NCBI GenBank assembly: GCA_020630875.1
Contig: JAHDIH010000001.1
Location: 186,001-250,000, forward strand
Reading direction: 5' to 3'
Origin: Deltaproteobacteria bacterium
Lineage (GTDB): Bacteria > Myxococcota_A > Polyangia > Haliangiales > Haliangiaceae
Length of the DNA: 64,000 nt
Part shown: piece by piece, positions 51,772 through 60,103 of the stretch
Numbering within the stretch: the stretch's first letter is position 1
Layout: each line of letters starts with the position of its first letter
Notes under the pieces: generated by a model
Databases searched by the model: none
Told to the model about the DNA's origin: nothing
What the model saw: the letters and a program-made list of their open reading frames with translations, nothing else
Program-made: the position numbers and the translations under genes

Positions 51772-52731
51772 ATGAAAGCAATGATCTACAAACGCTACGG
51801 TGGTCCAGAAGTTCTGACGCTCAAAGAGGTAGAAAAACCAGAGCCCAACCCCAATGAGCTTCTGGTGAAGGTGGAAGCTGCTACTGTGAACCGAACCGAC
51901 TGCGCTAACCTGCGGGGAAAACCTTTTGTCATGCATTTTGTGGTTGGCTTTCTGAGACCCAAGAAGTCGATTGGGGGGACGGAGTTTGCTGGCGTGGTTA
52001 AGTCGGTAGGTGCCAATGTCAGCTCTTTTAAGCCCGGCGACCGTGTCTTTGGGTTTGACGATGAAGTGCTAAGTTCGCACGCGGAGTATCTGGCGATATC
52101 TGAAGATGCTGCCGTCGCCAAGATTCCAGGCGGTATAGAATTCGCAACTGCTGCGGCAAGTATGGAGGGCGCTCACTACGCGTTGAGTGATCTTGCGAAA
52201 GTAGAGCTTCAAGCTGGTCAGAAAGTTCTGGTCAATGGGGCGAGCGGTGCCATCGGCTCCGCACTGGTTCAACTGTTGAAGCTGCATCCCGTGGAAGTTA
52301 CGGCCGTGACTGAAAAGAAGCATTTCGAACTTGTCAAAGGTCTAGGCGCATCTCATCTCATTGACTATCTGACCGAGGACTTCACCACGCGTGATGCGCA
52401 ATACGACTTTGTTTTTGATGCCGTGGGAAAAAGCTCTTTTTCAAAATGTAAATCGATTCTTACGCCCAAGGGAATCTACTTGTCATCCGAGCTAGGTGCA
52501 TGGGGCGTCAATCTCCTGTTATCTGCTGCTGCTCCGTTGTCATTTGGCAAGAAAGTAAAGTTTCCCTTTCCGGGGAAAAAGAAAGACAGCGTCGAAAAGA
52601 TCCGAGACCTTTTAGCGGAAGGTAAGTTCTCTCCTCTTTTAGACAGGGAGTATTCGCTCGAAGAGTTGCCGGATGCGTTTCGTTACGCAGAAACGGAAAC
52701 CAAAGTTGGTAACATCGTTGTGTTGCCCTGA
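51772..52731 (+). CDS. Zinc-independent quinone oxidoreductase-like (MDR) protein
   Basis: 319 aa from the ATG at 51772, with AGGA nine bases upstream. Medium-chain dehydrogenase/reductase superfamily: GTEFAGVVKSVGANVSSFKPGDRVF, the NADPH-binding NGASGAIGSALVQLL and FDAVGKSSFSKC. Catalytic zinc ligands of alcohol dehydrogenases are absent, indicating quinone oxidoreductase or related reductase function. Divergent from atpZ. Confidence 0.93.
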   Translation: MKAMIYKRYGGPEVLTLKEVEKPEPNPNELLVKVEAATVNRTDCANLRGKPFVMHFVVGFLRPKKSIGGTEFAGVVKSVGANVSSFKPGDRVFGFDDEVLSSHAEYLAISEDAAVAKIPGGIEFATAAASMEGAHYALSDLAKVELQAGQKVLVNGASGAIGSALVQLLKLHPVEVTAVTEKKHFELVKGLGASHLIDYLTEDFTTRDAQYDFVFDAVGKSSFSKCKSILTPKGIYLSSELGAWGVNLLLSAAAPLSFGKKVKFPFPGKKKDSVEKIRDLLAEGKFSPLLDREYSLEELPDAFRYAETETKVGNIVVLP

Positions 52732-52886
52732 GGGACTTATCAGGCACGCTTTGTGCGAAACACACAGATAGTTTTGTTTCTTGATGGGCGCCAATTGGTC
52801 ATATCTATAGTCGGTGTAAGCGGATTGGCTAGTTGAAGTTGATTTTTCGGTTGCAATCCTGTCTCTTCCGTCGTGTCCTTGTGCCG

Positions 52887-55844
52887 ATGAAACGAACTCT
52901 GATTGTGACTGGTATTGCGCTACTCCTTTTGTTGGGGTTGTGGCTCTTTGCTGGAGGCAACAGCAAGCATAGTAAGGCCAATGAGCAAGCCAATCAGGCT
53001 GACGTTTTTGATGCGTTGAATGAAAGAGAAGATGAAAAGACTATTCTTGCGAAGCCTCGCGCTACCATCACTGGCACCATAAGAAACGAAGATGGCGCGG
53101 TCATTTCTGGCGCTCAAGTTTGCGCGACGGGTGGTTCTCATATGCTTGGGGATGAACACTTTTTTGCTCCAACTTGTACCATCTCAGGCAGTGATGGCAC
53201 GTACACATTAAATGGCTTGTTGCCTGCCGGGTACGGTGTTCACGCGTCGGCCCCGGAACATAGGCCCGGCCAGTACTTTGATCGAAAGACCCGTAAATAC
53301 TCGGTCAAAGTAAAACCGGGAGAAACGAAGGAGTCAATCGACATCGTTTTAAGGTCGGGCGGCGTGCTTATCACAGGGACTATCAAAGATATTACCGGCG
53401 GGGTAATTGCTGGTGCACAGGTCGAGATCAAGAGTACCGTCGGATGGGGAAGCGGGCACACGTTTGCTGTTGCTGATGATGATGGAAAGTTCTCTGCATG
53501 GTGCGATAGGGGGCAGATAGACCTCGAAGGAAAGGCCATCGGTTATAGTCCCGCCGCGATCATTGCGGTGGCTCCCGATGATAGCGTCGAGCTGTTTTTA
53601 TCTCCGGCGAGTTCGCTACGGGGAAAAGTTGTCTCTAAAAGTGAGGGAACGCCTATTTCGGGGGCGGAAGTATCAGTGACCTATTACGTCACTAGAAGGT
53701 CTGGTTCAACGATTCGTAGAAGCAACTATACCGCTACCACCTTTTCCGACTCTAACGGCTATTTTACGTTTTCTCAGCTGACGCCAGGGCGCTACAAACC
53801 AAAGGCAGAGGCTCCGGGCTTCTACGGAGAACTTTACACCAGTGTACTTGTCGGATTTGCCGAGTCCAAAGACGACGTGGTGATCGAGGTCGATGAATTC
53901 TCCCAAGCGGAAGGAGTAGTGGTGAGTACTGATGGGACCCCGTGTGAAAGCGGTTGGCTTTCTTACGAGAACAAAAAACTGGGCCAAAGCTTCAGTGCTA
54001 CTATTAGAGATGGAAGTTTTCATTTGCAGGCAGTGGAGAAGGGCACTTATGAAGTCGATATCTCATGCGCGAAACATCTTGATAAAGAAGACTATCCCGA
54101 AGCTGTTGTTACGGGGAACCAGGAGCCGTTCAAATACGTAGTTACCAAAGGGCAGTCTGTCGTGGGAACCGTTAATGATGAAGATGGGAATCCGGTCTCC
54201 GGCGCGTGGGTGTCAGGTAGTCCAAGCTCTCACGGTGAGGGCAAACAAAACCAATGGCTCTATGACTCCACCATGCCTGATGGGAGCTTCGAACTTGACG
54301 GTATTTACCCTGGCGACTATCTGCTTCGTGTGGTGGGAGAAGGTTTCGTAACCCTAGAGAAACAGACCGTAACAGTTGAATCCGGCGTTGATACTACAAA
54401 GAACTTCGTTATGAATTCTGGCGGTCAAATTACGGGAGTAGTCGTCGATGAAGATGGAAACCCCGTGGTTGGTGTTGCCGTTGAGGCGCATGGTGTTGAG
54501 AAGAGTCTCGCCTCGGTACGATCTTTGACTGACAGTGTTGGTAAATTTGCATTGCATGGTCTTGAGTTTGGTTTGTTCCGTGTTCGTGCAAGGGAAGGGT
54601 GGCAATCTCTGAGGGCACCAGGAACAACAGATGACGACAAACAGGGACAGAAAGTTCTTGTAAATGCGGACTCCTCACCTGTGGTGAAAATTTTGGTAGA
54701 ACGTAAGAGTGGACAAATAAATGGAACCGTTGTGGATCATAAAGGACAGCCAGTACCCGATGCTTTTGTTGCTGCTCATCGAGAGAGTGAACGTGCGGGG
54801 GCCGCAGACGGCGGTGCCAAACGGGATGCGGAGTGGGGGAATGGCAAACAACCAGAATTGACAGACTTGGATGGGAAGTTTGAGCTTAAAGATTTGGCTC
54901 CAGGAAAGTATACAGTTGTAGCGTTCCGGAAAGGTGGCGGTGAGGCATTTGCTGAAGAAGTTGAAGTCGGACGTTCTGTTCAATTGCAAATATTTGAGAC
55001 CGGTAGCATCTCTGGCGAGGTGGTAGTAAACGCTGGCAAGATACCTAAAAAGTTCAGGGTTCTATTGCGCGACATTTCTAGTGGTGTAAACAGAAATGAG
55101 GGATTTCAGTATACCAATGGGCAGTGGAGTTTCACCGACGTTCCCAGTGGAAAATTTATAGTGTCGATTATTAGCACATCAGGAGACGGTTTTGAGGAAG
55201 TGACGCTTGCCGAGGGCGAAAACAAAAAGGGAATCGTTCTTTCGTTGGTTGCCAAAGCGACGGTTACTGGGTCTGCGGTCGACTTTCACACCGGCGAGCC
55301 TGTGAAAGGAATGCAAGGAGGAGTTTCGATGATCAAGGGAGAGGGATGGGGGGGCTGGAATAGCAAAAGCGGAAAGAATATTACAAAGGCTGACGGAAAG
55401 TTCGTGTTGGACAACGTTCCCGCAGGTCGCGTTAATGTGTACGTTTTCCCCAACGGTTGGGATAACAGAGAATACAGTATGGGAGCGGTGGTTGCAGTGT
55501 TAAAGCCGGGAGAGACTAATGAAGTGCCGCCCATACGGGTGATCAGGAAACGTCTGAAAGGCTCTGAGCGAGCGGGGGATATTGGATTTAGTCTTGCTGA
55601 GTCTCCGCCCGGAACAGACCCTGAAGAAGAAAAAAACGTAGTTAGCTTGGTTCGTGCTAGTGGTCCTGCTGCAGATTCGGGACTCTCAGTTGGCGACGAA
55701 ATTGTTTCAGTTGATGGGGAGAACGTCACTGGTACGAACAACAACTACTTTTGGAGTCTGGTTGCTGGAACCGAAGGAACCATCGTGAAGTTCGGTCTCG
55801 CTCGTGGCGAAACCATCTCTATTGTGTTGGGCCCACCGCAGTAA
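52887..55844 (+). CDS. Carboxypeptidase-regulatory-like repeat protein with C-terminal PDZ domain
   Basis: 985 aa from the ATG at 52887. An N-terminal membrane anchor (IVTGIALLLLLGLWLFAGG) is followed by at least nine beta-sandwich repeats of the form ITGTIRNEDGAVISGAQV (near residues 60, 160, 255, 345, 430, 515, 615, 715 and 790). The last ~85 residues are a PDZ domain (SGPAADSGLSVGDEIVSVDG). The extracytoplasmic repeats probably form a rod presenting the PDZ domain; no protease domain is present. A TTG at 52833 is a longer alternative start. Confidence 0.9.
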   Translation: MKRTLIVTGIALLLLLGLWLFAGGNSKHSKANEQANQADVFDALNEREDEKTILAKPRATITGTIRNEDGAVISGAQVCATGGSHMLGDEHFFAPTCTISGSDGTYTLNGLLPAGYGVHASAPEHRPGQYFDRKTRKYSVKVKPGETKESIDIVLRSGGVLITGTIKDITGGVIAGAQVEIKSTVGWGSGHTFAVADDDGKFSAWCDRGQIDLEGKAIGYSPAAIIAVAPDDSVELFLSPASSLRGKVVSKSEGTPISGAEVSVTYYVTRRSGSTIRRSNYTATTFSDSNGYFTFSQLTPGRYKPKAEAPGFYGELYTSVLVGFAESKDDVVIEVDEFSQAEGVVVSTDGTPCESGWLSYENKKLGQSFSATIRDGSFHLQAVEKGTYEVDISCAKHLDKEDYPEAVVTGNQEPFKYVVTKGQSVVGTVNDEDGNPVSGAWVSGSPSSHGEGKQNQWLYDSTMPDGSFELDGIYPGDYLLRVVGEGFVTLEKQTVTVESGVDTTKNFVMNSGGQITGVVVDEDGNPVVGVAVEAHGVEKSLASVRSLTDSVGKFALHGLEFGLFRVRAREGWQSLRAPGTTDDDKQGQKVLVNADSSPVVKILVERKSGQINGTVVDHKGQPVPDAFVAAHRESERAGAADGGAKRDAEWGNGKQPELTDLDGKFELKDLAPGKYTVVAFRKGGGEAFAEEVEVGRSVQLQIFETGSISGEVVVNAGKIPKKFRVLLRDISSGVNRNEGFQYTNGQWSFTDVPSGKFIVSIISTSGDGFEEVTLAEGENKKGIVLSLVAKATVTGSAVDFHTGEPVKGMQGGVSMIKGEGWGGWNSKSGKNITKADGKFVLDNVPAGRVNVYVFPNGWDNREYSMGAVVAVLKPGETNEVPPIRVIRKRLKGSERAGDIGFSLAESPPGTDPEEEKNVVSLVRASGPAADSGLSVGDEIVSVDGENVTGTNNNYFWSLVAGTEGTIVKFGLARGETISIVLGPPQ

Positions 55845-56007
55845 CGAGTTAGAAGTCGCTGATGTTTTGTTCTAATGATAACCTGCTCCGATGACTATTT
55901 CCGAGATTCTACAGCAGGGCGTCTGTGAAGGTTAGCTGCTTGCACACAAGCTTGTTCATTCAGGACGTTGTTTCCCCAATAGAGGGTGGCATGGCTTCGA
56001 AGTTTAC

Positions 56008-56343
56008 GTGGGGTTGGAGTTGATGCAGCAAGTTATTGACAACGAGCTTAAGCTCGATATTTGCTTGCAAATTGACAAGTTAAACTTTGTGGTGGAGGAC
56101 CAGCTTGAAAGTCTACTTAATGATTGGAACGATGAGCATGATGATCATGACGGAGTTGAGTTGAGACTCCGTACGATTGAGATTGTTGTCGCGGAAGTCA
56201 ATTCGAAACTGTCAGGTAGCGGCCAACAATTGTATCGGTTTGCTGAATTTGAGGGTTGGGAAACCGGGGAGCCTCTCTGGCTACTTCTGACGCCAGGAGA
56301 ACGAGAGCAAATTCTAGCGATGAAGCTACTTGTACCTGCTTAG
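56008..56343 (+). CDS. Hypothetical acidic protein, 111 aa
   Basis: Not recognised. GTG at 56008 or ATG at 56023 (with GGAG close upstream). The protein is acidic and helical; Asp/Glu/His are concentrated at DWNDEHDDHDGVEL (about residues 40-53). No signal or membrane segment. Convergent with trmA. Confidence 0.6.
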   Translation: MGLELMQQVIDNELKLDICLQIDKLNFVVEDQLESLLNDWNDEHDDHDGVELRLRTIEIVVAEVNSKLSGSGQQLYRFAEFEGWETGEPLWLLLTPGEREQILAMKLLVPA

Positions 56344-56355
56344 TGCACAAGACAA

Positions 56356-57465
56356 CTACTTCCTTGACAGTATCAAACCGGTTTCAAGATGGTGAGTGTA
56401 AGGAAACTGATCAAAGGCAGCGATAGCGACGATGCTATGGGTTTTGCATAGAACTTCGAGGTTGCTGATAAGTGTGTCTGGATTGCAAGAGACATAGATG
56501 ATGTTGTCGAAACGCTTGACCATGTCAACGGTTTGCACGTCGAGTCCGGCGCGAGGTGGATCTACAAAGACGGTAGAAAATCTATAATCGTCGAGCTGTA
56601 TGTCTTGAAGTCTTCGGAACTCACGAACTTTATCCATTGCCTGAACGAATTCTTCGCTCGACATTCTAGCGATGGCGATGTTGTTTACTCCATTTTTCTC
56701 TATGTTGGAGAGTGCTGCTTTTACGGACGTTTTAGATATTTCCGTTGCCAAAACTTTGTCGAAGTTTTTGGACAAGGGCAGGGTGAAGTTTCCATTGCCG
56801 CAGTAGAGTTCGAGTAAGTCCCCACCTAGCTCTTTTGAGTTGTCGACAGCCCAAGCGAGCATCTTTTCGCATACTTTGCCGTTGGGCTGAGTGAAGCTAC
56901 CTTCAATTTGGCTATAGTGATAGTTGACGCCGTTTACTTGCAGAGTCTCTTCTACAAAGTCTCGGTCCAAGACTAGCTTTTGCTTGCGGCTTCGACCTAC
57001 CACATGAATTCCAAGCTTTTCTTTGACTGGGGTAACCGCAACGATCCAATCTTCTTCCAGCGGTTTATGGTAAATGAGAGTGACCAGCATGTCGCCTTGC
57101 AGCGTGTTTAGAAACTCGATTTGAAAACACTTCCGTCGCAAGACTTCGGAGTCGTTAATCGCCTCAAGTACTTGGGGCATTAGTTCGTTTATCGCTTTCG
57201 AAGCAACAGGGAATGATTCAATGAAAATCGGACTTTTGGTTTCTGGATTGGTCATCGCGTAGCGCGCGGTGCTGCCTTCATGCCAAATCTTAAACTCTGC
57301 CCTCAAGCGATAGTACTGCTTCGGCGACTCGAAAGTCTCAATGCCGCAGGTAACCGTTTCTCCAGTTGACTTTTCTAATTCTCTTATCCTTCTCTTGAAA
57401 GAAGCAACTTTTTCGTCGAACTGCTCCTCGTAGTCCGCGCTGTTGATGGAGGAAATTAGTGACAT
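56356..57465 (-). CDS. trmA: tRNA (uracil-5-)-methyltransferase
   Basis: Methylates U54 of tRNA to ribothymidine using S-adenosylmethionine. 369 aa from the ATG at 57465, two bases after the upstream stop. SAM motif is LLELYCGNGNFTLPL; FVDPPRAGLD and the nucleophile Cys in YVSCNPDTLISNL follow; the Glu base is near the end in YTHHLETGLIL. No TRAM domain or Fe-S cysteines, as in E. coli TrmA. The sequence is strikingly like gammaproteobacterial TrmA throughout the C-terminal half. Confidence 0.96.
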   Translation of the reverse strand: MSLISSINSADYEEQFDEKVASFKRRIRELEKSTGETVTCGIETFESPKQYYRLRAEFKIWHEGSTARYAMTNPETKSPIFIESFPVASKAINELMPQVLEAINDSEVLRRKCFQIEFLNTLQGDMLVTLIYHKPLEEDWIVAVTPVKEKLGIHVVGRSRKQKLVLDRDFVEETLQVNGVNYHYSQIEGSFTQPNGKVCEKMLAWAVDNSKELGGDLLELYCGNGNFTLPLSKNFDKVLATEISKTSVKAALSNIEKNGVNNIAIARMSSEEFVQAMDKVREFRRLQDIQLDDYRFSTVFVDPPRAGLDVQTVDMVKRFDNIIYVSCNPDTLISNLEVLCKTHSIVAIAAFDQFPYTHHLETGLILSRK

Positions 57466-57467
57466 TT

Positions 57468-58718
57468 CTATTTGGGAGGGTTGAACACAAATGGATAAGT
57501 TACAACCATTTTTCCTCCACCGGTCGGCTTGGGAAATTGGATTCGTCTGAGGACTCCCTCTATACAAGGTGCAACCTTGGCAAGTCCGGTAGTTTGGGCT
57601 TGAATTACGTTACCGTTTGGACCAATAGTAAATTTGCTCGTTACCTTACCCTTGAGTGCGGGGTTGAGGATAAGCTGTTTTTCATAGCAATATTTGAAGT
57701 TCGGTAGCTTTGAACGAATATGCTTACGAATTACGTCTTTTGAAGGGGATGAAGACGTAGTAACCCCGGAGCCTCCAAGACCGACAACAGATCCAGTACC
57801 GCCGCCACCTCTACCACCGCCTATTTCTCTTTGAGGTCCTGGCGGAGCAAAATAAAGTGGTAGGGTAACAGAGACTATCTTTCCTGTTGGCGGCTTTGGA
57901 AATACTATCTTCTTAATTTGAGCCTCCGTACAACTGGCTATTGTCGCCGGAATGAGTTGATGGAGAGAAGGGCCTTTGGATGAGATGTGCTGAACCATTC
58001 CAAGTTCATTAATCTTAAAGGTAACAACCATCTCTTGTTTGTTTAGTTTCGGCTGCTGCTTTTCATAACAGCCCTTTATCTTAGACAGCTTTCTTCGAAT
58101 GTAGCGTCTCAGCATAGTGGTGGAACTTGTTGCCCCACTAGTCTTGATTTTGCCGATTCGTAGCTTAGAAGCTTTTGTTGGCTTTTGACCAATTGATCCC
58201 ATTCCAACCATTCCCTGACTCCTCAGTCTCCCAGGGCCGATGACACCGTAAACTTTTCCTCCATCTTGCACGAAAAAATTACTTAATCCGTGAGGTTCGT
58301 CATTGTCGTTGTGAATCTTAAGACGTATTTGATGTCGCCCAGGTAGTACTGTTGCTTTAAACTTTTTAATCACCTTTTTGGCACAACGATTAAATTTTTT
58401 ACTCTTTGTACGAACTCTTATCTTAGAAGACCGTCCTTTGGTGTAAGAGAAGCTAACCTTTCCTCTAACGGCACCATTTAGACAGTGGTACAGTTCACTG
58501 TTGAGTCTATGAAAAGACTCTTCTAAGTGCTCGGAGTTGAAGCTCTCTATCGTCTTCCCATCCACCCTAACTTTGTCCAAGATGTAGCCTCCACCGAAGG
58601 CTTCAGTCCGGTTAGACGTTAAACAGGTCGTACCCGGCGTACAACCCATTGGTGCTGCTGGTTGCGCCCCAGCTTCAATGCTGAGTCCTATGATAGTAAG
58701 AATGGCTAAAGAGCGCAT
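57468..58718 (-). CDS. AgmX/PglI-type TonB-like domain protein
   Basis: 416 aa from the ATG at 58718 with a signal peptide (LAILTIIGLSIEAGAQ). Two clear AgmX/PglI C-terminal domains: TMLRRYIRRKLSKIKGCYEK to FPKPPTG-VSVTLPLYF, and DVIRKHIRSKLPNFKYCYEK to FPKPTGG-VVTYPFVF. The N-terminal third (FHRLNSELYHCLNGAVRG, KFNRCAKKVIKKF) looks like a more diverged third copy. A Gly-rich linker separates the last two. Such domains are known in myxobacterial motility and outer-membrane proteins. trmA follows at two bases. Confidence 0.9.
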   Translation of the reverse strand: MRSLAILTIIGLSIEAGAQPAAPMGCTPGTTCLTSNRTEAFGGGYILDKVRVDGKTIESFNSEHLEESFHRLNSELYHCLNGAVRGKVSFSYTKGRSSKIRVRTKSKKFNRCAKKVIKKFKATVLPGRHQIRLKIHNDNDEPHGLSNFFVQDGGKVYGVIGPGRLRSQGMVGMGSIGQKPTKASKLRIGKIKTSGATSSTTMLRRYIRRKLSKIKGCYEKQQPKLNKQEMVVTFKINELGMVQHISSKGPSLHQLIPATIASCTEAQIKKIVFPKPPTGKIVSVTLPLYFAPPGPQREIGGGRGGGGTGSVVGLGGSGVTTSSSPSKDVIRKHIRSKLPNFKYCYEKQLILNPALKGKVTSKFTIGPNGNVIQAQTTGLAKVAPCIEGVLRRIQFPKPTGGGKMVVTYPFVFNPPK

Positions 58719-58831
58719 TGCAGGAAGGTAGCACAACCAATGCAAAATACCTTCGGAAACTGCAGCAGGGAATATTTCCTCGTTTGGATTGTCACAAGGC
58801 GTAGCGAAAGAACAAAACGCCCGAAGAACAG

Positions 58832-60103
58832 CTACACAATCGACGCAGCAGCAGCGCTAATAATTTGTTCGATAATGTCTTCTTTATGCTCAGTGGAAAG
58901 AAACCACGCTTCAAATTGGGATGGTGGTAGGTACATCCCACGTTCGCGCATGGCTCCGTAGAAATCGGCGAAAGCTTCCGTGTTACTTCGCTTTGCATCC
59001 GCATAGTTTTCTACCGGGTCTCCGTTGAAAAACAGAGTGAGCATGGTGCCAACTCGGTTTATCGTGAAACGTACTCCCACTTTGGTTAGCGCTTCGGAAA
59101 GTCCCGTCTCGAGCAGTGCTCCCATTTCTTCCAACTTTGGATAAGGATTCTCTTGCTTAAGCACTTCCAGCGTCGCAATACCCGCCGCAAGCGAGATAGG
59201 ATTTCCGCTCAACGTTCCAGCCTGATAGACTGGACCAAGCGGTGCAAGGTGTTCCATGATTTCGCGTCGACCACCAAAAGCAGCGGCAGGGAATCCTCCG
59301 CCTATAATTTTTCCAAGACAAGAGAGATCCGGCGTGACGTTGTAGCGAATCTGTGCACCGCCCCAAGCTACTCTAAACCCGCTCATCACTTCGTCAAATA
59401 TTAAGACGACTCCGTGCGCTTTGGTCAGTTTACGAAGTCCTTCAAGATACCCTTTGTTGGGAGGAACGACTCCCATGTTACCAGCGACTGGTTCCACGAT
59501 CAGAGCTGCAATTTGCTCAGGATTGGCTTGCAGTAATTTTTCGATCGCTTCAAGGTCATTGAATGGCGCCAGAAGTGTATCTTTTGCGGATCCCTCCGTG
59601 ACACCTTTGGCTCCAGGGATTCCTAAGGTTGCGGCTCCCGACCCTGCCGCGACGAGTAAGAAATCCGCGTGCCCATGGTAGCCTCCGTCGATTTTTATAA
59701 TTTTTTCTCTGCCTGTGAATCCACGGGCCAGTCGCAACGCGCTCATTGTTGCTTCGGTGCCTGATGATACGGCACGCACCATATCCAAACCGGGAAGCGC
59801 ATCGCATAGAAGTTCAGCAAAGCGCAGTTCGTTCTCAGTGGGGGCTCCGTAAGAAGTACCGTTTGCGAGTTCTTTTTCTACTGCAGCAATGACTCGAGGA
59901 TGGCGATGGCCGAGGATCATGGGCCCCCAGCTACCAATAAGATCAACGAGTCGTTTGTTGTCGCTTGTGTGTACGTACGGGCCTTGGGCTTTTGAAATTA
60001 CCAATGGCGCCGCGTTCACGGGACCACACGCACGAACTGGAGAATTAACGCCACCAGGAATGAGCTTGCAGGCTTTTTCCATGATGGTTGCGGAACGATC
60101 CAC
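58832..60103 (-). CDS. hemL: Glutamate-1-semialdehyde 2,1-aminomutase
   Basis: Makes 5-aminolevulinate for heme in the C5 pathway; PLP enzyme. 423 aa. PLP-lysine region LSCLGKIIGGGFPAAAFGG, plus VNSPVRACG, YHGHADFLLVAAGSGAAT and YQAGTLSGNP. The GTG start shares a base with the gyrA stop codon (TAGTG), indicating co-translation; an ATG at 60082 is an alternative. Confidence 0.97.
   Translation of the reverse strand: MDRSATIMEKACKLIPGGVNSPVRACGPVNAAPLVISKAQGPYVHTSDNKRLVDLIGSWGPMILGHRHPRVIAAVEKELANGTSYGAPTENELRFAELLCDALPGLDMVRAVSSGTEATMSALRLARGFTGREKIIKIDGGYHGHADFLLVAAGSGAATLGIPGAKGVTEGSAKDTLLAPFNDLEAIEKLLQANPEQIAALIVEPVAGNMGVVPPNKGYLEGLRKLTKAHGVVLIFDEVMSGFRVAWGGAQIRYNVTPDLSCLGKIIGGGFPAAAFGGRREIMEHLAPLGPVYQAGTLSGNPISLAAGIATLEVLKQENPYPKLEEMGALLETGLSEALTKVGVRFTINRVGTMLTLFFNGDPVENYADAKRSNTEAFADFYGAMRERGMYLPPSQFEAWFLSTEHKEDIIEQIISAAAASIV

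Noticed and set aside
56039-56056. Palindrome CGAGCTTAAGCTCG
   Set aside because: Falls within a coding frame; 14-base palindromes at this length can arise by chance and no site function is apparent.
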